From Enterobacteriaceae bacterium 89 (GTDB taxonomy: Bacteria; Pseudomonadota; Gammaproteobacteria; Enterobacterales; Enterobacteriaceae): DNA of 64,000 nucleotides. The translations under genes and the position numbers were made by a program. Each line of letters opens with the position of its first letter. Positions within the stretch are counted from its first letter, which is position 1. The DNA lies in contig RQJH01000003.1 of the NCBI GenBank assembly GCA_014156375.1, forward strand, positions 1,845,799-1,909,798, given 5' to 3'. Below the pieces are notes generated by a model, which was not told where the DNA came from, made no database searches, and saw nothing but the letters and a program-made list of their open reading frames with translations. This document shows, piece by piece, positions 52,489 to 60,560 of the stretch.

Positions 52489-53754
52489 ATGTCGAAAAAT
52501 GAGCAGGAAGAGATTTCTGCGGGGCAAAAATGGTTAATTATCTTCACGCTAAGTTTAGGTGCAGGGTTAATTTATCAGCTCCCGTATCTGCGTTTTACTT
52601 ATTATGATCCATTACAAAAAGCGCTGGGGCTTGACCATACCTCGTTTGGTAATTTAATGAGCGTATATGGCTTCGTCGCGATGTTCATGTATTGGCCTGG
52701 TGGCTGGATTGCCGATCGTATTTCCAGCCGAAAGCTGCTGACATTTTCATTAGTCACCACGGCATTAGGGGGAGTCTGGCTTTCCACGTTTCCGTCCTAT
52801 GCCATTTGCATCGCCATCCATGCTATTTGGGGAGTGACTTCTATCCTGACTTTCTGGTCAGCGCTGGTGAAAGTAATTTCACGTATCACTCGTGAAGAGG
52901 AACAGGGAAAAATATTTGGTTTTATCGAAGGCGGACGAGGACTTTCCGCCTCGTTGGTTGCCTTTTCCACCATCGCATTATTTACCTGGATGGGAGGTAA
53001 AACATCGGATTTCAGTATCATTATTAACATCTATTCGGTGCTGATTTTACTGTCCGGCGTTTTATGCTGGTTCCTGCTGGATGACAATCCGGCAGAAATA
53101 AAATCCGGAGATATTATTCGCGATATTCTCATGGTGTTAAAAATGCCTGCGGCCTGGATGATCGCCGGTATCATTTTCTGTATCTATACCTGTTATGCAG
53201 CGCTGAGCTTTACCACACCTTACATGACGGAAATGTATGGGCTGAGCATCGCGGCAGCGGGGGTGTTGGGCACCATCAGAACCCAGGTGCTTAAGGCCGT
53301 TGGCGGTCCGATTGGTGGACTGTTGTCACAAAAATTCAACTCTGCCACGCGGGTCATTCGCTGGGGCTGTATGGCCATGACGCTGTCTCTGATTGTTTTT
53401 ATGGTGATGCCGGTACACGCCAACTTCTTGTTTTTAATGGTCGCTAATATGATGCTGCTGGCCGGGCTGGTGTATGCCCTTCGCGGTATTTATTTCTCAA
53501 CGATTAAAGAAGGAAAAACGCCAGCCACTCTGATTGGCGCGGTTTCTGGCTTTATCTCATTTGTAGGCTATATGCCAGATGCGTTTCTCTACACGCTGAT
53601 TGGCTACTGGCTTGATAAATATCCTGGTGGAACGGGATATCATTATATGTTCGCCTATATGGTTGCCTTTAGCGCACTTGGCGTTGTTATTTCCACCATC
53701 CTTATCCGTTATCTCAAAAAGAATAACGGTGTTTACCCTGTACCCTTAAAATAA
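52489..53754 (+). CDS. MFS transporter of the sigma54-controlled module
   Basis: A 421-residue inner-membrane transporter with 12 predicted helices. The cytoplasmic loop 2-3 motif appears as GGWIADRISSRKLL. Other stretches are LSLGAGLIYQLPYLRFTYYD, WGVTSILTFWSALVKVISRI and EQGKIFGFIEGGRGLSASLV. It resembles the YihN-type group of MFS proteins; substrates there are poorly known. A GAGGGA ribosome site precedes the ATG. The next gene, 17 bases on, encodes an enolase-superfamily enzyme, so a sugar acid or related carboxylate is the best guess for its substrate. The stretch 52284-52488 before it holds the sigma54 promoter and palindromes. Confidence 0.88.
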   Translation: MSKNEQEEISAGQKWLIIFTLSLGAGLIYQLPYLRFTYYDPLQKALGLDHTSFGNLMSVYGFVAMFMYWPGGWIADRISSRKLLTFSLVTTALGGVWLSTFPSYAICIAIHAIWGVTSILTFWSALVKVISRITREEEQGKIFGFIEGGRGLSASLVAFSTIALFTWMGGKTSDFSIIINIYSVLILLSGVLCWFLLDDNPAEIKSGDIIRDILMVLKMPAAWMIAGIIFCIYTCYAALSFTTPYMTEMYGLSIAAAGVLGTIRTQVLKAVGGPIGGLLSQKFNSATRVIRWGCMAMTLSLIVFMVMPVHANFLFLMVANMMLLAGLVYALRGIYFSTIKEGKTPATLIGAVSGFISFVGYMPDAFLYTLIGYWLDKYPGGTGYHYMFAYMVAFSALGVVISTILIRYLKKNNGVYPVPLK

Positions 53755-53771
53755 ACATAAATGGAGTTTAT

Positions 53772-54902
53772 ATGAAAATCACAGATATTGAGATTAAAAG
53801 CTACTTGTTGCCTTTGGATCCTCCTTTCAATGCGGCCTGGGATTTTAAACCCCGTAAGCAGTTCTGTTCTACGGTAGTGACCGTACATACTGACGAAGGC
53901 ATTACGGGTATTGGCTCAGGCGATTTAATGCTGGGATTCCAGGGGCATGAATATCTCTTTAAAGGGCACGATCCCTTTGATATTGAGCGCCATAATCAGC
54001 TGATGGATAACATTGATTTTCACTACGGTCGCTGTTGGCCGCTTGATTTAGCCCTGTGGGATTTAATGGGTAAAGCAACGGGCAAGCCGGTACATAAACT
54101 GTTAGGCGGAAAAACAGAGAAAGTTCGCGCCTACGTTTCCTGGGGTGAGGTTGCTGCGGCAGAAGTACGCGCAGAGCGTGCTATTCGCCTTGTTGAAGAG
54201 GGTTTCAAAGCCGTCAAAATTCGCTTCCACCACGCTGACGTGCGCGATGATATTAAAGTGGTCGAAGCGGTGCGTGCCGCCGTTGGCGATAAGCTTGAAA
54301 TTATGGTCGACGCAAACCAGGGCTGGCGTATGCCACACGATATCGAAAAACCCTGGGATCTCAAGAAAGCCCTGCAGGTCGCGAAAGAGCTGGAAAAACT
54401 CAATGTGTACTGGCTGGAAGAGCCGCTGCCACACTACGACTACGACAATATGGCGCGTCTGCGCCAGATGACCTCGCTGCGTATTGCAGGCGGTGAGATG
54501 AACCGTCGCTGGCACGACGTACGCGACCTGTGTGAGAAAGGTAGCCTGGACGTTTATCAAATGGACGTCTGCTACTGCGGCGGGATCACCAAAGCGCGCA
54601 ACTATGCTGAAGTGATCCGCGCCAGCGGCGGTGTGTTCAGCCCGCATACCTGGGGTAACGGTATTTCTTTGTTGGCCAACCTCCATGTTGCCGCTGGCCT
54701 GGATTGTGCAACTTACCTTGAATATCCTTACGATGCGCCAAACTGGAGTATTGAACGCCGCGACTTCCTGCAAACCCCGGAAACCTGGACTCGTGTCGAT
54801 AAAGATGGCTATTTCATCCTTAACGATCGCCCTGGCTTAGGTTTCGAACTTGATCCGGAAGCGCTGAAAAAGTATGAAATTAAACAGGCAGTAGTCTGGT
54901 AA
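53772..54902 (+). CDS. Enolase-superfamily (mandelate racemase-type) dehydratase-like enzyme
   Basis: A 376-residue cytosolic enzyme. Capping domain at both ends and a TIM barrel with metal ligands Asp180 (MVDANQGW), Glu216 (WLEEPLPHYD) and Glu242 (AGGEMNRRW). The catalytic side shows Lys149 in VKIRF (K-x-R instead of K-x-K), Asp265 in YQMDVCYCGG and His292 in FSPHTWGNG, the His-Asp dyad of the mandelate racemase subgroup. Enzymes of this type mostly dehydrate sugar acids. The substrate is unknown. It is translated after the MFS gene and presumably acts on the imported compound. Confidence 0.85.
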   Translation: MKITDIEIKSYLLPLDPPFNAAWDFKPRKQFCSTVVTVHTDEGITGIGSGDLMLGFQGHEYLFKGHDPFDIERHNQLMDNIDFHYGRCWPLDLALWDLMGKATGKPVHKLLGGKTEKVRAYVSWGEVAAAEVRAERAIRLVEEGFKAVKIRFHHADVRDDIKVVEAVRAAVGDKLEIMVDANQGWRMPHDIEKPWDLKKALQVAKELEKLNVYWLEEPLPHYDYDNMARLRQMTSLRIAGGEMNRRWHDVRDLCEKGSLDVYQMDVCYCGGITKARNYAEVIRASGGVFSPHTWGNGISLLANLHVAAGLDCATYLEYPYDAPNWSIERRDFLQTPETWTRVDKDGYFILNDRPGLGFELDPEALKKYEIKQAVVW

Positions 54903-54911
54903 TTGTTCTAT

Positions 54912-54940
54912 AAGGATATGCGTATATTACGCATATCCTT
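54912..54940. repeat. Perfect 13-base inverted repeat between enzyme and regulator genes
   Basis: AAGGATATGCGTA, a 3-base loop TAT, then TACGCATATCCTT: a fully matched hairpin 9 bases after the enzyme's stop codon, followed by CTTTG and not by a clean T-run. It could weaken read-through into the regulator gene or serve as an operator. Confidence 0.75.
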
Positions 54941-55037
54941 CTTTGAGCATTTATGCTGCTGCCGCTTGATATTTATCATGGTTATCAGCTTTGCTTTTCG
55001 CCATTATTTTCCGCCCTGCGACAACCTGGAGTGCTGC

Positions 55038-56522
55038 ATGCCGTATGAATGTGACGTTGGTGAAGTTGAACGCTTAAAAAAAGAGAACCTGAAGCTCAAA
55101 AATGAAAATAAACTCTTCAGAATTATTCTCGATCATGTTAGCGAAGGCATTCAGGTCTCTTCTGCGGAAGAGAGCATGCTGTATTATAATTCGGCCTGTG
55201 AAAAAATTGAGGGTATCTCACGTGAAGAGTGCCTGGGTAAATCGCTTAAAGAGGTCTACTCTAAAACCAGCTATACCAAAGATAATACTTTGCATCGGGT
55301 CGTCTGGCGAACGGGTGTTCCGGCTATTAATGTCTATAACCGTTACAACACCAATAAAAAACTGACAGAGGTTTTTTCATCTACCTGGTCATTTGAGATC
55401 AGCAATGAGCTAAAAGGCGTTTTTTCTATCCTTCGTGAAGCAGCACCGACCAAAAATTATCTTGAAGATATCAACTTACTGAAACAGAAAGGCCAACATA
55501 ATTTACCCGTTAATGACGACAAATCAGAAAGATATTATATCTTCGAAGATATTGTTCACTCCAGCAAAACGATGGCCAACTGTATTGAATATGCCAGGAA
55601 AGTTGCTCATACCAGCGCTAATATTATGCTCTATGGTGAAACTGGCGTGGGTAAAGAACTCTTTGCACAAAGTATTCATAATGCCAGTCCGCACGCTCAG
55701 GGGCCATTTGTCGCTATCAACTGTGCTGCCATTCCCGATACCTTGCTGGAGAGTCTGCTGTTCGGAACAGAAAAGGGAAGCTTTTCCGGTGCAGTTTTGC
55801 AAAAAGGACTGCTGGAGCAAGCAGAAAACGGCACCTTTTTCCTTGATGAGCTTAATTCGATGCCCTTATCGCTGCAGGCTAAAATCCTGCGCGCTATTGA
55901 AATGCGCACCTGCCGGAGGCTCGGAGGTTCACAGGATATAAGAATCAACTGCCGGTTCATCTGCTCGACAAACATTGATCCTCAGGAGCTGCTGTCCAGC
56001 AAAACGGTGCGTAGCGATCTGTATTACCGATTATCAACCGTTATTATCCATATTCCGCCGCTGCGCAATCGCATTGACGATCTCGAGAGCCTGATTCAGA
56101 TGTTTATTCAGGATGCCAATAAACATTACCATACCAATGTGGCTGACATTGAGCCAGAGCTCCTGGATATCTACCATAAATATAACTGGCCGGGTAATGT
56201 GCGGGAACTTAAACACGACATTGACTCCTGCATTTTACTGTCCAACTCTGTTTTTTTATCTAAGAAATCTATTCCTGCTTATTTATACAAAAAGTATACC
56301 GCCAACAGCAGTTCTTCAACGCCTGTGGAACAACCTGATTTTCGTAAAAGTATCGGCCCTTGTACGACAAGCCTACGGGCGATGCTGGACAATATAGAAT
56401 CAGAGATTATTGAAAATACTTTAAATAAGTGTAACGGTAACATTTCCATGGCCGCTAAATATCTTGGGCTACATCGCCAGGCGCTGCAATATCGTCTCAA
56501 AAAATTCAGCAGCGAAGAATAA
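55038..56522 (+). CDS. PAS-domain sigma54-dependent transcriptional activator
   Basis: A 494-residue regulator. N-terminal coiled coil (about 10-25), PAS sensor (about 25-135; ILDHVSEGIQVSSAEE, CLGKSLKEVY), AAA+ domain (about 170-400) with Walker A GETGVGKE at 200-207, sigma54-contact loop GSFSGA at 247-252 (normally GAFTGA), Walker B FFLDEL (Asp270, Glu271), arginine region VRSDLYYRLS and WPGNVREL, then a Fis-type HTH at the C terminus (MAAKYLGLHRQALQYRL). The ATG at 55038 has a GGAG site; the frame is open 45 codons upstream with a Cys-rich, unlikely sequence. Probably activates the -24/-12 promoter of the module. Confidence 0.9.
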   Translation: MPYECDVGEVERLKKENLKLKNENKLFRIILDHVSEGIQVSSAEESMLYYNSACEKIEGISREECLGKSLKEVYSKTSYTKDNTLHRVVWRTGVPAINVYNRYNTNKKLTEVFSSTWSFEISNELKGVFSILREAAPTKNYLEDINLLKQKGQHNLPVNDDKSERYYIFEDIVHSSKTMANCIEYARKVAHTSANIMLYGETGVGKELFAQSIHNASPHAQGPFVAINCAAIPDTLLESLLFGTEKGSFSGAVLQKGLLEQAENGTFFLDELNSMPLSLQAKILRAIEMRTCRRLGGSQDIRINCRFICSTNIDPQELLSSKTVRSDLYYRLSTVIIHIPPLRNRIDDLESLIQMFIQDANKHYHTNVADIEPELLDIYHKYNWPGNVRELKHDIDSCILLSNSVFLSKKSIPAYLYKKYTANSSSSTPVEQPDFRKSIGPCTTSLRAMLDNIESEIIENTLNKCNGNISMAAKYLGLHRQALQYRLKKFSSEE

Positions 56523-56575
56523 CAGAAGCGACTGTGCTAAACTTCGCTCAATTTTACTATCTGGACGACTGTGTA

Positions 56576-57586
56576 ATGAGACGAGAACTTGCCATCGAAT
56601 TTTCGCGCGTGACCGAGGCCGCGGCACTGGCCGGGTATAAATGGCTGGGCCGCGGTGACAAAAATACCGCAGACGGCGCCGCCGTCAACGCGATGCGCAT
56701 CATGCTCAACAAGGTCAATATCGATGGGACCATCGTGATTGGCGAAGGCGAGATCGACGAAGCGCCAATGCTGTTTATCGGCGAGCAGGTTGGCACCGGC
56801 AACGGCGACGCGGTTGATATTGCGGTTGACCCGATTGAGGGCACCCGCATGACGGCGATGGGCCAGGCTAATGCGCTGGCCGTACTGGCCGTCGGCGATA
56901 AAGGCTGCTTCCTGAACGCGCCAGATATGTATATGGAAAAGCTGATTGTCGGCCCGGGCGCAAAAGGCGCTATCGACCTCAACCTGCCGCTGGAACAAAA
57001 CCTGCGTAACGTGGCAAAGGCACTGAACAAGCCTCTGGAAGAGCTGACGGTCACCATTCTTGCTAAACCTCGTCATGACGCAGTGATTGCTGAGATGCAG
57101 AAACTTGGCGTGCGCGTGTTTGCCATTCCTGACGGTGATGTGGCGGCCTCTATTCTGACCTGCATGCCGGACAGCGAAGTCGACGTGCTGTATGGCATTG
57201 GCGGCGCTCCGGAAGGCGTGGTGTCCGCGGCAGTGATCCGCGCGCTGGACGGCGATATGCACGGTCGTCTGCTGGCCCGCCACGATGTGAAAGGCGACAC
57301 TGCGGAAAACCGCCGCATTGGCGAAAACGAACTTGAGCGCTGTGCCGCGATGGGTATCGAAGCGGGCAAAGTCCTGCGTCTGGACGAAATGGCGCGCAGC
57401 GATAACGTCATTTTCTCCGCCACCGGGATCACCAAAGGCGATTTGCTGGACGGCATTACCCGCAAAGGCAACATTGCCACCACCGAAACGCTACTGATCC
57501 GTGGCAAATCGCGCACCATCCGCCGTATTCAGTCCATTCATTATCTGGATCGCAAAGACGTCGAGATCCAGCGCCATATCCTGTAA
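56576..57586 (+). CDS. glpX: Class II fructose-1,6-bisphosphatase GlpX
   Basis: A 336-residue Mn-dependent gluconeogenic phosphatase. Motifs: RRELAIEFSRVTEAAALAGY, MIGEGEIDE-like IVIGEGEIDEAPML, DAVDIAVDPIEGTRMTAMGQ, and IGGAPEGVVSAAVIRALDGD. In E. coli it is the third gene of glpFKX; here glpF and glpK are absent and the gene lies 53 bases after the sigma54 activator. The ATG at 56576 gives the E. coli protein; an in-frame GTG-type extension to 56534 is not conserved. A weak TACTAT -10 lies at 56555-56560 but with no good -35. Confidence 0.97.
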   Translation: MRRELAIEFSRVTEAAALAGYKWLGRGDKNTADGAAVNAMRIMLNKVNIDGTIVIGEGEIDEAPMLFIGEQVGTGNGDAVDIAVDPIEGTRMTAMGQANALAVLAVGDKGCFLNAPDMYMEKLIVGPGAKGAIDLNLPLEQNLRNVAKALNKPLEELTVTILAKPRHDAVIAEMQKLGVRVFAIPDGDVAASILTCMPDSEVDVLYGIGGAPEGVVSAAVIRALDGDMHGRLLARHDVKGDTAENRRIGENELERCAAMGIEAGKVLRLDEMARSDNVIFSATGITKGDLLDGITRKGNIATTETLLIRGKSRTIRRIQSIHYLDRKDVEIQRHIL

Positions 57587-57682
57587 ATCATTTGTCTGAT
57601 TGAGCTTTCCGGCCCGCAAAGGGCTGGAAATCTTTCCCCCAACTGACGAAGATAGAGCTATCAACGCAGCGAGGAAAAAATC

Positions 57683-58429
57683 ATGGCGGAGTGGGTTACC
57701 GGAAAAGTCAGCAAAGTCGAATACTGGACAGAAACGCTATTCAGTCTCACCGTCCATGCCCCCGTTCACCCCTTCACGGCCGGCCAGTTCACCAAGCTTG
57801 GGTTAGAAATCGACGGCGAACGCGTTCAGCGCGCCTATTCCTATGTTAACGCGCCTAATAATCCCGACCTCGAGTTTTATCTGGTCACCGTCCCGGAAGG
57901 CAAACTCAGCCCGCGCCTGGCCGCGCTGAAGCCCGGTGATGAAGTTCAGCTAGTGAGCGAAGCAGCTGGCTTTTTCGTGCTGGATGAAGTGCCCGATTGC
58001 GAGACGCTGTGGATGCTGGCGACCGGGACAGCGCTGGGGCCGTATCTGTCGATTTTGCAGGAAGGCAAAGACCTCGAACGGTTTAAGAACCTGGTGCTGG
58101 TCCACGCCGTGCGCTATGCCGCAGATTTAAGCTATCTGCCGCTGATGCTGGAACTGCAAAAACGCTATGAAGGAAAGCTGCGCATCCAGACGGTTGTCAG
58201 CCGTGAAAACATTGCTGGATCGTTGACCGGACGCGTTCCGGCGCTGATTGAAAGCGGTGCGCTGGAAAGCGCCACCGGACTGACCATGACCGCAGAGAAC
58301 AGCCACGTGATGCTGTGCGGCAACCCACAGATGGTGCGAGATACCCAACAGTTGCTGAAGGACTCCCGGCAGATGACCAAACATTTGCGCCGCCGTCCGG
58401 GTCACATGACCGCTGAACACTACTGGTGA
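57683..58429 (+). CDS. fpr: Ferredoxin/flavodoxin--NADP+ reductase
   Basis: A 248-residue FAD enzyme reducing flavodoxin and ferredoxin with NADPH. FAD-binding: FTAGQFTKLGLEIDGERVQR and RAYSYVNAPNNP; NADP part: WMLATGTALGPYLSIL; C terminus HMTAEHYW as in E. coli. In K-12 fpr is in the SoxRS regulon; I saw no convincing sox box in the 96 bases before it. It follows glpX as in E. coli. Confidence 0.97.
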   Translation: MAEWVTGKVSKVEYWTETLFSLTVHAPVHPFTAGQFTKLGLEIDGERVQRAYSYVNAPNNPDLEFYLVTVPEGKLSPRLAALKPGDEVQLVSEAAGFFVLDEVPDCETLWMLATGTALGPYLSILQEGKDLERFKNLVLVHAVRYAADLSYLPLMLELQKRYEGKLRIQTVVSRENIAGSLTGRVPALIESGALESATGLTMTAENSHVMLCGNPQMVRDTQQLLKDSRQMTKHLRRRPGHMTAEHYW

Positions 58430-58438
58430 TGGGCATTT

Positions 58439-58499
58439 TTGCCTGATGGCGCTTTGCTTATCAAACCTACGATTTGGTAAGCCAGCGCCACCGGGCAAT
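58439..58499. repeat. Inverted pair of REP-like units (BIME)
   Basis: TTGCCTGATGGCGCTTTGCT (then TATCAAACCTACG) and the inverted GGTAAGCCAGCGCCACCGGG (then CAA) lie between converging fpr and yiiR. Confidence 0.85.
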
Positions 58500-58504
58500 T
58501 TGAA

Positions 58505-58924
58505 TCAGCGGTATTTCACTTCCTGCGTCTCTTTACCGTATTTGTTTTCGCCCTGGGTGCCGACAAACGCGCCCAGATCGATAAGCATCATCACCATAAT
58601 CAGGATCGGGATAAAGCGCCCAACGCCCCACTGCCAGACGCCTGACAGCATCGTCCAGTTACCGGCCAGCAGCATCCACGCCAGAATCATCAGCAGCGCC
58701 CAAATCCCGGATTTACCGCGATCGTGCAGACGTTTAATGGTCACCGCCGCCGTTGGCCACAGCAGGCAAACCAGCGCAAAGGCCGCTGATTGCAGATTCA
58801 GCCAGCCGCTCCCGGCCAGGGTGAATAACACCACCATCGACAGCACCCAGATACCTATCCAGATCCAAAAATCACGACGCCCGATGCGTCCTTTACCTGA
58901 AAATAACCACTGCTGTAGGGTCAT
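58505..58924 (-). CDS. yiiR: DUF805 membrane protein YiiR
   Basis: A 139-residue inner-membrane protein with three to four hydrophobic segments. DUF805 signature: FSGKGRIGRRDFWIWIGIW at the N terminus and ITIKRLHDRGKSGIW-like VTIKRLHDRGKSGIWALLMI in the middle. Position next to yiiQ and tpiA matches E. coli YiiR. Function unknown. E. coli uspD and yiiS, which lie between fpr and yiiR there, are absent. Confidence 0.88.
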   Translation of the reverse strand: MTLQQWLFSGKGRIGRRDFWIWIGIWVLSMVVLFTLAGSGWLNLQSAAFALVCLLWPTAAVTIKRLHDRGKSGIWALLMILAWMLLAGNWTMLSGVWQWGVGRFIPILIMVMMLIDLGAFVGTQGENKYGKETQEVKYR

Positions 58925-59038
58925 GGAAAATTCCTGATGATCGACATGGCGCGTAGTTTACCCTGAAGTCGTCTCTTTTTGACAAGCAGGGCCGTTTCCC
59001 GTTTTAATCAACACGATGAAATTTCCTGGGTGGTGTAC

Positions 59039-59638
59039 ATGACGAGATGGCTGACTCTGTGTTTAATCGGGCTTGCGGCGCTGGCTGCCGGGCCTGGCGC
59101 GCTGTCGGCTGAGCCTGCCGATAGCACCACCGCCCCCTATTTGCAGCCGGGTTCGCCCACCTTCGATCTCTCGATCAGCCAGTTTCGCGAGCAGTTCAAC
59201 GCCGATAACCCTACGCTGCCACTCAATGAATTTCGCTCAATCACCACCAGCCGCGACCAGCTGAATCTGACCCGCGCCGCCAGCAAAATTAACGAAAATC
59301 TGTATGCCTCAACGGCTCTGGAACGCGGCACGCTGAAGATAAAATCGATGCAGATAACCTGGCTGCCGATTCAGGGCCCGGAGCAAAAGGCCGCGAAAGC
59401 AAAAGCGCAGGATTACATGAGCGCCGTGATTCGGCTGTTTACGCCGTCCATCACCAAACCGCAAAGCCTGCAAAAACTGCAAAAACTTCTCAGCGCTGGC
59501 AAAAGCAAACGCTACTACAGCACCACCGAAGGAGCGATTCGCTATGTTGTCGCGGACAACGGCGAAAAGGGACTGACCTTCGCCGTTGAACCGATTAAGC
59601 TGGCGCTATCTGAACCGCTTGAAGGCAATAATAAATGA
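59039..59638 (+). CDS. yiiQ: DUF1454 family periplasmic protein YiiQ
   Basis: A 199-residue protein with a signal peptide (about 1-24, MTRWLTLCLIGLAALAAGPG). The mature part has TTAPYLQPGSPTFDLSISQF, ASKINENLYASTALERGTLK and VADNGEKGLTFAVEPIKLAL, as in E. coli YiiQ. Start at 59039 gives the E. coli length and puts the signal sequence at the terminus; the frame is open 20 codons upstream. Function unknown. Confidence 0.9.
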   Translation: MTRWLTLCLIGLAALAAGPGALSAEPADSTTAPYLQPGSPTFDLSISQFREQFNADNPTLPLNEFRSITTSRDQLNLTRAASKINENLYASTALERGTLKIKSMQITWLPIQGPEQKAAKAKAQDYMSAVIRLFTPSITKPQSLQKLQKLLSAGKSKRYYSTTEGAIRYVVADNGEKGLTFAVEPIKLALSEPLEGNNK

Positions 59639-59749
59639 CAAAAAGCAAAGCCTTTCCAGCGCCGAATCTCTATACTGTTTCACAGACCATGCCGCGCCTT
59701 CCGTGCGGCCATCTTCCTTAATTCGCTTTCTGTAGCGTGGAGAATTCAA

Positions 59750-60517
59750 ATGCGACATCCTTTAGTGATGGGTAACTGGAAACTGAACGGCAGCCGCCAC
59801 ATGGTGAACGAGCTGGTTGCTAACCTGCGTAAAGAGCTGACTGGCGTAACCGGTTGTGACGTGGCGATTGCCCCACCGGAAATGTACATCGACCTGGCAA
59901 AACAGGCCGCTGGCGGCAGCCACATCAACCTGGGCGCGCAGAACGTTGACCTGAACCTGTCCGGCGCATTCACCGGTGAAACCTCTGCGGAAATGCTGAA
60001 GGATATCGGTGCGAAATACATCATCATCGGTCACTCTGAGCGTCGTACCTACCACAAAGAATCCGATGAGCTGATCGCTAAGAAATTCGCCGTGCTGAAA
60101 GAGCAGGGTCTGATCCCGGTTCTGTGCATCGGTGAAACCGAAGCAGAAAACGAAGCTGGCAAAACTGAAGAAGTTTGCGCACGTCAGATCGACGCGGTGC
60201 TGAAAACTCAGGGCGCTGCTGCATTCGAAGGCGTGGTTATCGCTTACGAACCAGTTTGGGCAATCGGTACTGGCAAATCTGCTACCCCTGCTCAGGCTCA
60301 GGCCGTTCACAAATTCATCCGTGACCACATTGCTAAAGCTGACGCGAAAATCGCTCAGCAGGTCATCATCCAGTACGGCGGCTCTGTAAACGCAGCGAAC
60401 GCCGCTGAGCTGTTCACCCAGCCGGACATCGACGGCGCGCTGGTTGGCGGTGCATCCCTGAAAGCTGACGCTTTCGCGGTGATCGTTAAAGCAGCAGAAG
60501 CAGCTAAACAGGCATAA
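59750..60517 (+). CDS. tpiA: Triosephosphate isomerase
   Basis: A 255-residue glycolytic enzyme interconverting dihydroxyacetone phosphate and glyceraldehyde 3-phosphate. Catalytic residues: Lys11 (NWKLNG), His95 (GHSERR) and Glu167 ([11 protein letters not shown]); phosphate loop [11 protein letters not shown]. Length equals E. coli. Codon use is strongly biased, as expected of a highly expressed gene. The 111-base gap before it holds the promoter. Confidence 0.98.
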   Translation: MRHPLVMGNWKLNGSRHMVNELVANLRKELTGVTGCDVAIAPPEMYIDLAKQAAGGSHINLGAQNVDLNLSGAFTGETSAEMLKDIGAKYIIIGHSERRTYHKESDELIAKKFAVLKEQGLIPVLCIGETEAENEAGKTEEVCARQIDAVLKTQGAAAFEGVVIAYEPVWAIGTGKSATPAQAQAVHKFIRDHIAKADAKIAQQVIIQYGGSVNAANAAELFTQPDIDGALVGGASLKADAFAVIVKAAEAAKQA

Positions 60518-60525
60518 TCGCCTTC

Positions 60526-60548
60526 GCCCCTCTCTCACGGAGAGGGGC
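60526..60548. terminator. Terminator between tpiA and the SLC13-type permease gene
   Basis: GCCCCTCTC and GAGAGGGGC form a 9-base-pair stem with a 5-base loop TCACG, 8 bases after the tpiA stop, between converging genes. Its arms are of the same type as the CCCTCTCCC repeat family. Confidence 0.8.
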
Positions 60549-60560
60549 GCATTTCCCGCC

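Noticed and set aside
54903-55037. N-terminal extension of the sigma54 activator to 54903
   Set aside because: The extension is Cys- and Phe-rich, starts inside a hairpin region and lacks a ribosome site, while the ATG at 55038 has GGAG at good distance and matches the usual start before the coiled coil.
57587-57682. Sox box upstream of fpr
   Set aside because: No stretch matches the degenerate SoxS consensus well enough to claim; control is inferred only from E. coli.
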